From NCBI GenBank assembly GCA_947625765.1, contig CANQPP010000002.1:1-64000 (forward strand): a stretch of 64,000 nt of DNA. Reading direction: 5' to 3'. Shown piece after piece: positions 8,646 to 17,941 of the stretch. The stretch's first letter is position 1. Each line of letters starts with the position of its first letter. This DNA is from an uncultured Clostridia bacterium. GTDB taxonomy: Bacteria; Bacillota; Clostridia; Christensenellales; UBA1750. The notes under the pieces were generated by a model. That model was not told the origin of the DNA and ran no database searches. It was given only the letters and a program-made list of their open reading frames with translations. Made by a program: the position numbers and the translations under genes.

Positions 8646-10391
8646 TTACTTGTTGTAAACGCGGGGCTCGGACTCGACGGGCACATCCTCGATCATGGAG
8701 TTGAGCTCGTCCAGAACGGGCTGCACCTTGTCCTGCATGGAAGCGATCCAATCGTTCCACAGCTGGGGCAGTTCCTCCTTGGAGGCGGTGGTGATCAGCT
8801 CGATCATCTTGTCGGAGACCTCGGTCGTGAAGTTGCCGGACTTGTTCTTGTTTTCCGCGGACAGGTAGGAGGACTCATAGTCGAAGCTGCGCATGAATCC
8901 GTTGTCACGCAGGAACGCGAACTTTTCGTTGGTGTCGTCGATGTAGTTCTGCGGGTAGTTGACCTTAGGCGCATCCTCAGCGGAGATCGCCGCGCCGCCG
9001 TACCAGTTGAACCAGGAGCGGCTGTTGTCGGGATACGGATCGGCCTGGGTGCCGGGCAGCACCGTAGACTCGGGCCACAGGCACTTGACGGTGCCGTCCT
9101 CAGCCAGCTCCCAATCGGTGCCTTCGATGCCGTAGGCGCGGAAGTAGATGCCTTCCTTGGACAGCATCCAATCGAGCATATCCATCCAGCGGGTCATCTT
9201 GGCCTCGCCGATGTTGGCGCTCATGATCACAGCGCCCCAGTAGCACTGGCTCTGCTTGCACCACAGAGTGCCGTCAGGGCCGATGACCTTGGCCAGCGCG
9301 CCGGCTTCGTTCTCATCGATGTCGGGGAAGTTCTCCTTGAGGGCCTTGCGCACGGAGTACACGCGGTCCACGGTGAAGTTGTTGAAGTCGCTGCCCATCA
9401 GGCCGGCCTTGTAGCTTTCGTCGGGAGTCTGGCCCAGAGGATTGTCCGGCCAGATGATGCCCTGGTCATACAGGTCCTTGGCCACCAGCAGGCCTTCCAG
9501 CGTCTCGGGGCGGGCGGCGGTCCACTCATACTTGCCATCCTTGGGAGAGAACGCGCCGTATCCGTACTGGTTAGAGGTCTGGTATACGCCGAAGGCGTTG
9601 GGGAAGTAGAACAGCTCGGTGCCCATGCCGATGGTCTTGCCCGCGCCGTTCTCGCCGGGATCCTGCTCGATGAAGGCCTTGTTCAGCTCGACCCACTCAT
9701 CCCAGGTGTAGATGTCGTCCTCCTGGTAGAGGTTCAGCTTCTTGGCCCAGTCACGGCGATACATCCAGCTCATGCCGGACATGAAGTTGTACTCGGGGTT
9801 GTCGCGCAGCATGGTGTGGGCATACCACTTGCCATCGATGGTCATCAGCTCGTCGCCGACGTTGTTCTCCAGCTGGTAGTAGGCAGCCAGGTTGGGCCAC
9901 TTGGCTTCCAGCTCGTCCATGGAGGGATACGCCTGGAACATGCCCTGGTTTACCCAGTTAGCATACTCCGCGAACATGCTCTCGTCAAGGTCCATCCACA
10001 TAAGGTCGGGCATGTCGCCGGAGGACACCCACAGGCGGGCCTTTTCGTGCCTCTCGTTGAACGTCAGGGGGATCAGCTCGATCTCCACGTTGAACTTCTG
10101 CTGGAAGTAATCCCACAGCGCAGTGCCGGGGACCGCTTCGGCGTTCTGAACGTTCGAGGAGATGCTGAGCTTCTCGGAGAAGTCGGGCGTGTAGCCGGTC
10201 TCCTCCTGGGTCTCGGGAGCTACGGGCTGCTCCTGTTCGGGCTGGGTCTCAGCCTCGTTTCCGCTCTCGGTCGCGTTCTGGTCATTTGCCGGCGGCGTGG
10301 TCTGCTGTGCAGGGGCCGAACTGCAGCCCGCGATCCACAGCATGCACAGAGCCAGCAGGCAGGCCAGCGCTCTTGTCAGCTTCTTGCTCAT
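8646..10391 (-). CDS. Extracellular solute-binding lipoprotein (LplA-type sugar ABC transporter)
   Basis: The 581-aa protein has a lipoprotein signal (hydrophobic stretch ending IAGC at residues 20-23), an acidic Ser/Gln/Glu-rich linker to about residue 70, and a large type 2 periplasmic-binding fold of the LplA/YtcQ family. It should capture a carbohydrate outside the membrane and hand it to the two permeases encoded directly upstream. No ATPase gene is present; these importers usually share a global MsmX-type ATPase. GC and codon usage match the neighbours. Confidence 0.9.
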   Translation of the reverse strand: MSKKLTRALACLLALCMLWIAGCSSAPAQQTTPPANDQNATESGNEAETQPEQEQPVAPETQEETGYTPDFSEKLSISSNVQNAEAVPGTALWDYFQQKFNVEIELIPLTFNERHEKARLWVSSGDMPDLMWMDLDESMFAEYANWVNQGMFQAYPSMDELEAKWPNLAAYYQLENNVGDELMTIDGKWYAHTMLRDNPEYNFMSGMSWMYRRDWAKKLNLYQEDDIYTWDEWVELNKAFIEQDPGENGAGKTIGMGTELFYFPNAFGVYQTSNQYGYGAFSPKDGKYEWTAARPETLEGLLVAKDLYDQGIIWPDNPLGQTPDESYKAGLMGSDFNNFTVDRVYSVRKALKENFPDIDENEAGALAKVIGPDGTLWCKQSQCYWGAVIMSANIGEAKMTRWMDMLDWMLSKEGIYFRAYGIEGTDWELAEDGTVKCLWPESTVLPGTQADPYPDNSRSWFNWYGGAAISAEDAPKVNYPQNYIDDTNEKFAFLRDNGFMRSFDYESSYLSAENKNKSGNFTTEVSDKMIELITTASKEELPQLWNDWIASMQDKVQPVLDELNSMIEDVPVESEPRVYNK

Positions 10392-10474
10392 GGTCTTTCC
10401 TCCTTAAAACAAATTTGGTTCTTGTATCCAGATCCGAGCCTGGTTGGTCCGGAGAGGATCCTTCTTAGTGCGTC

Positions 10475-11386
10475 TCAGCCCTTGACCGCGCCAACGGTCA
10501 AGCCGGAGACGAAATACTTTTGCAGGAAGGGGTACAACACCATCACCGGGAACATGGTCACGATCACGGCGGCCATCTTGATGCCGTCGCCGAAGGGAGT
10601 GATGCCCGCCTCCTGCATGGATTCAGAGGCCTGGATGGATTGCGAGTTCTGCACGATCTGGCGCAGGACCAGCTGCAGGGGCATCTTGGATGCGCTCTTG
10701 ATATACAGCAGGCCGTTGTACCACTCGTTCCAGCGCTCCACGCCGTAGTAGATGACGAAGGTGATCACCATCGGCAGGGCCAGAGGCAGCACCACGCGGA
10801 ACATGATGATGAGGTCGTTGGCGCCATCGATCTTAGCCGACTCCTCCACCTCTTCGGGGATGGACTGGAAAAACTTGCGCATCACCATCAGGTAGGAGAT
10901 GGATACGCCGCTGGGCAGGATCATCGCCCAAAGCGTGTTCATCAGCCCCACGTCCTTGATCATCATGTACGTCGGGATCAGGCCGCCGGAGAAGTACATG
11001 GTGAACATGATGAAGGCGATCACGAACTTCTTGCCCGGGAAGCTGTGGTTCAGCGCGTAGGCCATCGTCACCGTCAGGAACACGTTGTAGGCCGTGCCGA
11101 TCAGCGTGATCTGGATGGTGGTGATCATGCCGGACCAGATCGCCTTGTTCTCGAACACATACTGGTAACTGGACTTATCCAGCGCCTTCGGCCAGAGCAT
11201 AAACGGTTCGCGGATATACACCGCCTGGGGCGTGATGGAGATCAGGACCGAGTTATAGAACGGATAAAACACCAGCAGCGAGAAAAACACGAGGAACGCC
11301 ATGATCCATACGTCCGTGAAGGTCATGCGGTTGAGCTTGCTTTTTCCCGCGTGCAGGGCCCCTTGGCCCCTTGCCTGTGCCGTCAT
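10475..11386 (-). CDS. Carbohydrate ABC transporter permease (LplC/YtcP type)
   Basis: The 303-aa membrane protein has six predicted spans and the MalG-like cytoplasmic EAA loop (EESAKIDGANDLIIMFRVVLP). The start at 11386 is chosen because AAGGAGGAAA precedes this ATG; the longer reading enters the coding region of the partner permease in another frame. The C terminus FVSGLTVGAVKG is the family signature. It forms a heterodimer with the permease encoded just upstream. Confidence 0.93.
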   Translation of the reverse strand: MTAQARGQGALHAGKSKLNRMTFTDVWIMAFLVFFSLLVFYPFYNSVLISITPQAVYIREPFMLWPKALDKSSYQYVFENKAIWSGMITTIQITLIGTAYNVFLTVTMAYALNHSFPGKKFVIAFIMFTMYFSGGLIPTYMMIKDVGLMNTLWAMILPSGVSISYLMVMRKFFQSIPEEVEESAKIDGANDLIIMFRVVLPLALPMVITFVIYYGVERWNEWYNGLLYIKSASKMPLQLVLRQIVQNSQSIQASESMQEAGITPFGDGIKMAAVIVTMFPVMVLYPFLQKYFVSGLTVGAVKG

Positions 11387-11402
11387 GCCGTTTCCCTCCT
11401 TC

Positions 11403-12356
11403 TCAGAACAAGCCTTCGCCGTTGAACTTGCGGGAGACGAACTCCGCAGTGAGCATGAGCACCGCGTTGACCACGCCCTTGAACATGCCGACGGCCGTGG
11501 AAACGCCATAGTCCGGCGCTTTCTCAAATGTGATGCGGTAGATGTAGGTATCCAGTATGTCGCCGACCTCGTAGACCGCCGGGTTGTAGAGGTTCAGCAC
11601 CTGCATGTAGCCGGCGTCCATGATCGAGCCGATGCGCAGGATGAAGGTGGCGGTAACGATGGTGGCAATGCCGGGCCAGGTGATGTAGCGCACCTTGTGC
11701 CAGCGGTTGGCGCCGTCTATGGTCGCGGCTTCATACAGCGAAGGGTCGATGGAGGTGATGGTGGCCATATATAGGATGGCGTTCCACCCGCTCTCCTTCC
11801 ACATCAGTGAAAAGATCAACAGCCATCGGAAGACCGCCTTGTTCATCAGGAAGTTGACCTTTTCCCCGCCCATGGCCACGATGATGTTGTTCACCATGCC
11901 GTTGTTGCCCAGCAGGTTGGCGATGATGGACGAAAGGATGACCCAGGAGAGGAAATGCGGGAAGGTGAGCACGATCTGCATCACGCGCTTGGGTCCCGCC
12001 TGCCGCACCTCGTTGAAGAGGATGGCCAGTATGATGGGGAACGGGAATACGAACAGAAGCTGCATCCCCGCGATCACAAGGGTGTTGCGCAGGCTGTTCC
12101 AGAAGTCCGCCTCCGCGAACAGGAAGCGGAATTTCTCCCAGCCCACCCAAGGGCTCCCAGTGACGCCCAGATTGGCCGTGAATTCCTTCCAGGCCAACTG
12201 GATTCCGTACATGGGCACGTAACGGAACATGGCGAAGAACAGCACGCCGGGCAGCAGCAGCAGATACATATATCGGCTGTCCCAGATGTTCTTGAGCAAA
12301 CGCCTTCTACGCTGCGCGGGCGTCATCCTAAGTCCCACGGTCCTCGCTTGCGCCAT
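11403..12356 (-). CDS. Carbohydrate ABC transporter permease (LplB/YteP type)
   Basis: The 317-aa protein has six membrane spans and the EAA motif (YEAATIDGANRWHKVRYITWP). A basic N terminus (RRRRLLKNIWDSRY) precedes the first span, as in LplB/YteP. It starts after GGAAAAGGAGT and is the first gene of the importer unit (permease-permease-binding protein-uxuA). The 275-bp gap to the divergent response-regulator gene should carry the regulated promoter; I could not pin down a convincing -35/-10 pair there. Confidence 0.93.
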   Translation of the reverse strand: MAQARTVGLRMTPAQRRRRLLKNIWDSRYMYLLLLPGVLFFAMFRYVPMYGIQLAWKEFTANLGVTGSPWVGWEKFRFLFAEADFWNSLRNTLVIAGMQLLFVFPFPIILAILFNEVRQAGPKRVMQIVLTFPHFLSWVILSSIIANLLGNNGMVNNIIVAMGGEKVNFLMNKAVFRWLLIFSLMWKESGWNAILYMATITSIDPSLYEAATIDGANRWHKVRYITWPGIATIVTATFILRIGSIMDAGYMQVLNLYNPAVYEVGDILDTYIYRITFEKAPDYGVSTAVGMFKGVVNAVLMLTAEFVSRKFNGEGLF

Positions 12357-12631
12357 GACGCGATCACTCCTTTTCCGTCGTGGGCTGCACGAAGCTTCGT
12401 CCAGCCTTGTATCAAAATCTTATCACGGAAAATCGTACTCAACTATGGAGAATCCTACGTCAAAAGTGGACAAATCTACGGAGTCGCCGCATCCGCTCCC
12501 CATGCTGATTTGCATCCCCGGCCTGCAAAAACCTTTGAAAATCTTTTTCATCCTGCAAAAATGCCCCTTTTATTTTGCACGTCCTTTTGTTATGATAAAA
12601 TCAGCAGGACGGAACGGAGGTCGAGCAAGGC

Positions 12632-13417
12632 ATGTACAGCACGATGGTCGTGGATGATGAAAAGTGGGCGCTGCGCGGCATCTGCCGCACCTTTCCCTGG
12701 GAGCAGTACGGCTTTTCGGAGCCCATCGCGCTGAGCGATCCCGAAGAAGCCCTGCATAGCATCCTTTTGTCGCCGCCGGACGTGGTGTTTGTGGACATAC
12801 GCATGCCCGGCATGTCGGGGCTGGACCTGATGTCCCAGGCCAGGGCCAACCGGGTGGCCTCCGAGTTTGTCGTGCTCTCGGGGCTGCAGGACTTTGAATA
12901 CGCCCGCTCCGCCATCCAGTTTGCGGCCTTTGATTATATCCTCAAGCCCCTGCACACGGATGCGGCGACGGACCTGCTCGTCCGCCTCAAGACGCACCTA
13001 GATGGTCTGGCGCGCTCGCCGCGGGCCAATGCGGATCTATCTTCCGTCCATGCACGGCAGGTCGCCTCCGTCCTCCCCGGCAGCGAGGCCCCCGAAGAAG
13101 CCGACGCCTTCACCCGCCTGGTGCGCTACATCGACGAGAACCTCTCCGAGCCCCTGCAGCTCAAGGAGATCGCCGCCCGCTTCTACCTTTCGCCCAATTA
13201 CGCATCCAGCCTGTTCCGTGCCCGCATGGACACGACCTTCAGCGCCTACTTGAACCAGCAGCGCATCGAAAAGGCGTGCACGCTGCTGCGCGGCACGCAC
13301 ATGACCGTGGAGGAGATCGCCCGCAGCTGCGGCTATGCGGATGCCCAATACTTCTCCCGCGTGTTCCGGCAGACCACTGGTTTGACGCCCATGCAGTACC
13401 GAAAGGGAGACCGCTGA
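12632..13417 (+). CDS. YesN-type response regulator, AraC family
   Basis: The 261-aa protein has a receiver domain (residues 1-120) with the acidic pocket VVDDE, the phosphoacceptor Asp in VVFVDIRMPGMSG and the conserved Lys in YILKPL, then an AraC-type double helix-turn-helix (about 160-258; LKEIAARFYLSPNYASSLF and VEEIARSCGYADAQYFSRVF). It follows GGAGGT and precedes its sensor kinase by three bases. It is divergent from the LplABC-type importer, so it most likely activates that operon in response to extracellular sugar. Confidence 0.93.
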   Translation: MYSTMVVDDEKWALRGICRTFPWEQYGFSEPIALSDPEEALHSILLSPPDVVFVDIRMPGMSGLDLMSQARANRVASEFVVLSGLQDFEYARSAIQFAAFDYILKPLHTDAATDLLVRLKTHLDGLARSPRANADLSSVHARQVASVLPGSEAPEEADAFTRLVRYIDENLSEPLQLKEIAARFYLSPNYASSLFRARMDTTFSAYLNQQRIEKACTLLRGTHMTVEEIARSCGYADAQYFSRVFRQTTGLTPMQYRKGDR

Positions 13418-13420
13418 GCC

Positions 13421-15142
13421 ATGCGCCGGGGCAGCATCACACAGCGCGTAACGCTGGTCTTGGTCCTGGGCCTGGTCGCTCTGCTGGCCATTCTGGTCTT
13501 TTATATCCTGGACACGAGCGCGGCAGCACGGGAGGAGAGCCGTTCTTCGGCTCTGGCGCTCTCCGATGCCGTGACGCAGAGCTGCAGCGACAAGACCACG
13601 TCCATCATAAAGATGGCCTCTTCCCTGGCACAGAATTCCTATGTAGAGGCGTACTTCTCCTCCGAGGGCATCACCGACCGGGTCAGCAGCCTGCGCATCT
13701 TCAACAGCTTTGCCCTCAATGCCATCTCCGATACGCCGGACATACTAGCCGTGGGCCTGATCGACCTGGACGGCAGCTCTGTGACGCTGGGCTCCCTGTT
13801 GGACGCCACTCTTCTTGGCCGCCTCAAGACTTCCTATCCCGTTCTCACCGAGGAGGATCCCTTTCTCCCGTTCTTTACGGACACCATCCGTTTGAGCGGC
13901 CGCGTGCCCTACTATGCCTATATCCTTCCCATTTACGATGTCAACAGTCCCGTGCCCATGACGCGCATCGCGTCCCTGGTCGTTCTCTGCGACCAGCGAA
14001 GGCTCCAGTCCCTGGTTGATCAGCCCTTGACCGACCCCTTCTGCGACGTGCGGCTCTACAACGGCGACGGCCATCCGATGGCAACGCGAGACACTGCGCT
14101 CGTCCGCAGCATCTCCAAGTTAGAGACAGTCACGCATGACATTGGGGATAGCGGCTGGCAGATCACCTATTATCTGGACTTCTCCGCCTTCCGCTGGCAG
14201 GGACTTTCCCTGAACCTCATCCTTCTGGCCGTGCTGGTCTGCACGGCGATCCTGCTCAGCATGGGCCTCATCCTACGTGCGAGCGTGGCACGGCCCGTAG
14301 ACGCCATCATCGAAAAGATCCGAGACGGCAAGGACCTGAGCCAGATGGGCCTGCACTTCGGCAGCGAGCTGGACATCATCGTGGACACCATACAAACGAC
14401 GTTCGCAGACCTGGAGCGGTCAGCCCAGGAGCGCCTGCAAAACCAGACGAAGATGTTCGCCATCCAGCTGCACCTGCGGGAGAGCGAGCTTTCCGCCCTG
14501 CAGAGCCAGATCAATCACCATTTTCTGTACAACACTTTAGAGTGCATGCGCTCCATCGGGATGTATTATGGAAGTCCCGAGATCGTCTCCATCTCCACCG
14601 CCATGGCCGACATCTTCCGCTATTCCATAAAAGGCTCGCCTATGGTGCCCCTGCGCACGGAGCTGGACGTGATAAACAAATACCTGACCATCATCAACGT
14701 GCGTTTCGACGACCGCTTCACCGCCCAGATCGACTGCACGCCGGAAACGCTCGACTGCATCATCCCCAAGATGATCCTGCAGCCGCTGGTGGAAAACGCC
14801 ATCTACTACGGTCTGGAGCCCAAGAAGGGTCCCGGCAGCCTGACGCTGCGCGCCCGTCTGCACAATGCGCAGCTGATCCTCTTGGTCGAGGACGATGGCG
14901 TGGGCATGGAGCAGGAAGAGCTGGAAGCTCTGCGCGCCTCTCTTTCCTCCGACGATCCTCCCTTGAGCGGCAGCACGGAAAAAAGCTCCATCGGGCTCAC
15001 CAACATCGCCAACCGCGTGCGCCTTTTCGCCCATGACCGCTGCTCCGTCGCCGTGCATTCCGTAAAGGGCGTGGGCACCAGCGTCTGCCTGACGCTGCCC
15101 TCGCACAAAGACGTGGAGATCGAGGACGATATTCTTCCTTGA
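13421..15142 (+). CDS. YesM-type sensor histidine kinase
   Basis: The 573-aa protein has an N-terminal membrane span (about 13-33), an extracytoplasmic sensor domain, a second span (about 268-290), a HAMP-like linker, the His_kinase box with INHHFLYNTLE, and a HATPase_c domain (PLVENAIYYGLEP N box; DDGVGM and SSIGLTNIANRV G boxes). The usual QINPHFLYNTL reads QINHHFLYNTL here, so Pro is replaced by His. It pairs with the adjacent YesN-type regulator to control sugar uptake. Confidence 0.93.
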   Translation: MRRGSITQRVTLVLVLGLVALLAILVFYILDTSAAAREESRSSALALSDAVTQSCSDKTTSIIKMASSLAQNSYVEAYFSSEGITDRVSSLRIFNSFALNAISDTPDILAVGLIDLDGSSVTLGSLLDATLLGRLKTSYPVLTEEDPFLPFFTDTIRLSGRVPYYAYILPIYDVNSPVPMTRIASLVVLCDQRRLQSLVDQPLTDPFCDVRLYNGDGHPMATRDTALVRSISKLETVTHDIGDSGWQITYYLDFSAFRWQGLSLNLILLAVLVCTAILLSMGLILRASVARPVDAIIEKIRDGKDLSQMGLHFGSELDIIVDTIQTTFADLERSAQERLQNQTKMFAIQLHLRESELSALQSQINHHFLYNTLECMRSIGMYYGSPEIVSISTAMADIFRYSIKGSPMVPLRTELDVINKYLTIINVRFDDRFTAQIDCTPETLDCIIPKMILQPLVENAIYYGLEPKKGPGSLTLRARLHNAQLILLVEDDGVGMEQEELEALRASLSSDDPPLSGSTEKSSIGLTNIANRVRLFAHDRCSVAVHSVKGVGTSVCLTLPSHKDVEIEDDILP

Positions 15143-15158
15143 AACAGCATTTTTACAA

Positions 15159-15200
15159 CGCCCCCGAAAAAGGCTTGTTTTCAGGCTTTTTTCGGGGGCG
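15159..15200 (+). terminator. Stem-loop after the two-component genes
   Basis: CGCCCCCGAAAAAGGC pairs with GCTTTTTTCGGGGGCG across a short loop. The T-rich part lies within the 3' arm rather than after it, so termination may be modest. Confidence 0.6.
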
Positions 15201-15217
15201 CGTCGATTGATGCGCGC

Positions 15218-15247
15218 TTTACAGCGGGCGGGCGGATGGGGTAAAAT
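15218..15247 (+). promoter_or_regulatory. Probable sigma-A promoter
   Basis: TTTACA, 18 bases, TAAAAT lies about 60 bases upstream of the peptidoglycan-binding protein gene. Confidence 0.45.
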
Positions 15248-15307
15248 GACCGGGAAGGCGGTGTATTTCGCCGCTTTTGACCATCGATACAAAAAGGAGG
15301 GTCCGGC

Positions 15308-16246
15308 ATGGGCGGAAAGAGGGGCGGTCTCTCCCGGTGGGCGCTACTGCGCTTGGGCGCGGTCTGCGCGTGCGCGACTTTGGCGCTCATCTGCCTGCTC
15401 AAGGCGCAGCCGGGCTATGCCGAACCCACGGCCACGGCAGGCAGCGCCGCGCCGGGGAGCGCTTCTCCGGAGGCCTCCGTCACAGCCGCGCCGGAGACGC
15501 CGACGCCTCTGCCCACCCCCTCGCCCACGCCCGTGCCCGACCGGTACGGCGACCTGCTCTTAAAGCCCGGCGACGAGGGCGACGCGGTCATCTCCCTGCA
15601 GATGCGCCTGCAGGACCTAGGGTACTACAACTACAAGATCACCGGCTCCTTCGGCTCGGTCACCAAGCAGGCCGTCATGGACTTCCAGGAGGACAACAAG
15701 CTCTCCCAGGACGGCGTCGTGGGCGGGCACACGGCCTCCATGCTCTACGCCAACGGGGCCACCCGTTCGCTGTACAACCGCCGCATCCCGACGCCCACGC
15801 CCACGCCGACCCCGAAGCCCACGCCCAAGCCGGACAATTCCATCCCCAAGTACGGCAAGCTGATCGAGTGGGCCGATGCCAACAAGCTGGCCCCCCGCGG
15901 CACCACCTTCAAGGTCAAGGACTTCAAGACCGGCCGCACCTACAACGTTTACCGCATGGGCGGCAACAAGCACATGGACGTGGAGCCCAAGACCAAGGAG
16001 GACACCGCCCAGATGAAGGCCTCCATGGGCGGCAGCTGGACCTGGGTGCGCCGCCCGCTGCTGGTGCGGCTCAAGGGCACCTGGTACGCGGCCTCGCTGT
16101 ACGGCGAGCCCCACGGCCAGCAGACCATCCACGACAACAACATGGACGGCCAGGTGTGCATCCACTTCCTCAACTCCCGCACACACGGCACCAACATCAA
16201 GGACCCCGACCACCAGCGCTGCATACGCCAGGCCGCGGGCCAGTAG
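15308..16246 (+). CDS. Secreted peptidoglycan-binding domain protein
   Basis: The 312-aa protein has an N-terminal signal or anchor helix (about 13-33), a Pro/Thr/Ala-rich linker, a PG_binding_1 repeat (about 80-148; GDAVISLQMRLQDLGYY and VMDFQEDNKLSQDGVVG), a second PTPTPTPTPKPTPKP linker, and a C-terminal domain of about 120 residues with VCIHFLNSRTHG and DPDHQRC. The C-terminal Cys/His residues could form an active or metal site, but I do not recognise the domain, so catalytic activity is unproven. It probably sits at the cell wall or cortex. Confidence 0.8.
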   Translation: MGGKRGGLSRWALLRLGAVCACATLALICLLKAQPGYAEPTATAGSAAPGSASPEASVTAAPETPTPLPTPSPTPVPDRYGDLLLKPGDEGDAVISLQMRLQDLGYYNYKITGSFGSVTKQAVMDFQEDNKLSQDGVVGGHTASMLYANGATRSLYNRRIPTPTPTPTPKPTPKPDNSIPKYGKLIEWADANKLAPRGTTFKVKDFKTGRTYNVYRMGGNKHMDVEPKTKEDTAQMKASMGGSWTWVRRPLLVRLKGTWYAASLYGEPHGQQTIHDNNMDGQVCIHFLNSRTHGTNIKDPDHQRCIRQAAGQ

Positions 16247-16268
16247 AGACAAAACGCACATAAGACCC

Positions 16269-16313
16269 GGGCCGCCTTCCCCTTACAACTTGAAAAAAAC
16301 GGGAAGGCGGCCC
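16269..16313 (+). terminator. Stem-loop, probable terminator
   Basis: A perfect 13-bp stem, GGGCCGCCTTCCC with its complement, follows the peptidoglycan-binding gene, with a 19-base A-rich loop and only a short T-rich tail (GTTCATATT). Confidence 0.65.
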
Positions 16314-16363
16314 GTTCATATTATCCGCCCCTTTCTTCCCCGCTCGAAAGGAGAGACATCCCC

Positions 16364-17260
16364 ATGAAGATCGACCGGCTGATCGGCATTTTGATCGTGC
16401 TCCAGCAGAAGGGCAGCGCCACCGCGCCGGAGCTGGCGCGGCGCTTCGAGGTCTCCCGCCGCACCATCCAGCGGGACATCGAGGACATCTGCAAGGCGGG
16501 CATCCCGCTGGTGACCCGCCGTGGCGCGGGCGGCGGCATCTCCATCATGGAAGGCTTCCCCTTGGGCGCCTCTCTGTTCACCGAGGGCGAGCTGGCCGCG
16601 ATCCTGACGGGCCTGCACACGCTGGACAGCGTCTCCGCCTCCCCCGCCGCGCAGAGCCTTAAGCGGAAGCTGGGCGGGCTTTCCTCCCTCTCCGAGCCGC
16701 TGAACGTGGACCTTGCCTCCTTCTACAAGAAGGATTTGAGCGACAAGATCGCCGCGTTTCGTCAGGCCATTCGGGAGAGGCGCTGCGTCTCCTTCCGCTA
16801 CTGCTCGCCTAAGGGGGAATCCCTGCGCCTGGTCGAGCCCTGCCGCATCGTGTACCGCTGGTCCCAGTGGTACCTGTTCGGTTACTGCCGCGCGCGGCAG
16901 GACTTCCGCCTGTTCAAGCTGCGCAGGCTGTGGGAGCTGGCCGTCACGGACGAGCCCTTCTCCCCCAGGGAAGTCCCGGCGGAAAAGCGGCTTTTGGGTT
17001 CCAACATCACCGACGACATCCCCATCCGGGCCGTCTACGACCCGTCCGTCAAGTACCGCCTCATCGAGGAATACGGTCCCGCCTGCTTCACCGTCCAGCC
17101 GGACGGCAGGCTGTACACCGAGTGGGGCTTTTCCGACTTAAGCCGCGCCGAGGAGTGGTTCCTGAGCTTCGGCGGCAGGGCGCAGGTGCTGGACCCGCCG
17201 GAGATGGTCGAGCGGATGCGCTTGGCCGCCCGGCGGCTGCAGGATCTATACGCAGAGTAA
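16364..17260 (+). CDS. YafY-type transcriptional regulator with HTH and WYL domains
   Basis: The 298-aa protein has an N-terminal HTH_11/DeoR-like helix-turn-helix (TAPELARRFEVSRRTIQRDI), then a WYL domain with the signature SQWYLFGYC (about residues 165-175) and a C-terminal WCX extension. WYL regulators respond to small ligands or nucleic acids. The start follows GAAAGGAGAGACATCCCC. It is monocistronic by position, and its target is not evident. Confidence 0.92.
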   Translation: MKIDRLIGILIVLQQKGSATAPELARRFEVSRRTIQRDIEDICKAGIPLVTRRGAGGGISIMEGFPLGASLFTEGELAAILTGLHTLDSVSASPAAQSLKRKLGGLSSLSEPLNVDLASFYKKDLSDKIAAFRQAIRERRCVSFRYCSPKGESLRLVEPCRIVYRWSQWYLFGYCRARQDFRLFKLRRLWELAVTDEPFSPREVPAEKRLLGSNITDDIPIRAVYDPSVKYRLIEEYGPACFTVQPDGRLYTEWGFSDLSRAEEWFLSFGGRAQVLDPPEMVERMRLAARRLQDLYAE

Positions 17261-17380
17261 AACCCATCCGTCCAAAAATTTTTCGCCCTTAGCACAAGAA
17301 AAAGTGCGACCTTCCCACACCAAACGGTGTTTATCTAAATAGAGAGGCTTTCCATTCCAAACGGCAAGGAGGCGGACGCC

Positions 17381-17941
17381 TTGGACGACAGCAGCATCGT
17401 CGATCTGTTTCTTTTGCGCGACGAAACGGCGATCGCGCGCACGCAGGAAGCCTACGGCGGCCGCCTGCGCGCGCTGGCCTACGGGATCGTGCGGGACAGG
17501 CAGACCGCCGAGGAATGCGAGAACGACACCTATTGGAAGGCGTGGAACTCGATCCCGCCGGACGAACCCCGGCACTACCTGTACGCCTTCCTGGCCCGCA
17601 TCGCGCGGAACCTCTCGCTGAACCGCTGCCGCGACCGAAAGCGGCTCAAGCGCGTGGCGCATCTTGAAAAGCTCAGCTCGGAGATGGCGGAGTGCATCCC
17701 CGCACCGGGCGGCGTGGAAAAGGAGCTGGACGACCGTTTTTTAAGTGAAACGCTGAATCGCTACCTTGCGCAGCTGGACGAGGGAAAGCGGGACATCTTC
17801 GTCCGGCGCTACTGGTACCTGGACTCCGTCTCCGACATCGCCCGCCGCTTCGGCCTGTCCCAGAGCCAGGTCAAGACCACGCTCTACCGCTGCCGCCGCG
17901 GGCTGCGGGAGCAGCTTGCAAAGGAGGAAAACGCGCTATGA
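17381..17941 (+). CDS. ECF-type RNA polymerase sigma factor
   Basis: The 186-aa protein shows sigma region 2 (LRALAYGIVRDRQTAEECENDTYWKAW) and region 4 with a helix-turn-helix (DIARRFGLSQSQVKTTLYRCRRGLRE). The start is a TTG at 17381 preceded by AAGGAGG at a normal distance; no ATG is available. It overlaps the next gene by four bases (ATGA), the usual sigma/anti-sigma coupling. The upstream stretch TGCGACCTTCC...TATC could be an autoregulatory promoter, but that is speculative. Confidence 0.9.
   Translation: MDDSSIVDLFLLRDETAIARTQEAYGGRLRALAYGIVRDRQTAEECENDTYWKAWNSIPPDEPRHYLYAFLARIARNLSLNRCRDRKRLKRVAHLEKLSSEMAECIPAPGGVEKELDDRFLSETLNRYLAQLDEGKRDIFVRRYWYLDSVSDIARRFGLSQSQVKTTLYRCRRGLREQLAKEENAL

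Noticed and set aside
8163-10748. An 861-codon plus-strand open frame antisense to the sugar-binding protein and uxuA
   Set aside because: It is the shadow of well-supported minus-strand genes; the translation is His/Val/Leu-rich as expected for reverse reading of GC-rich codons.
12357-12631. Promoter for the sugar importer in the divergent gap
   Set aside because: TTGACG and TTGAGT boxes are visible on the minus strand but none has a properly spaced -10, so no promoter was called.
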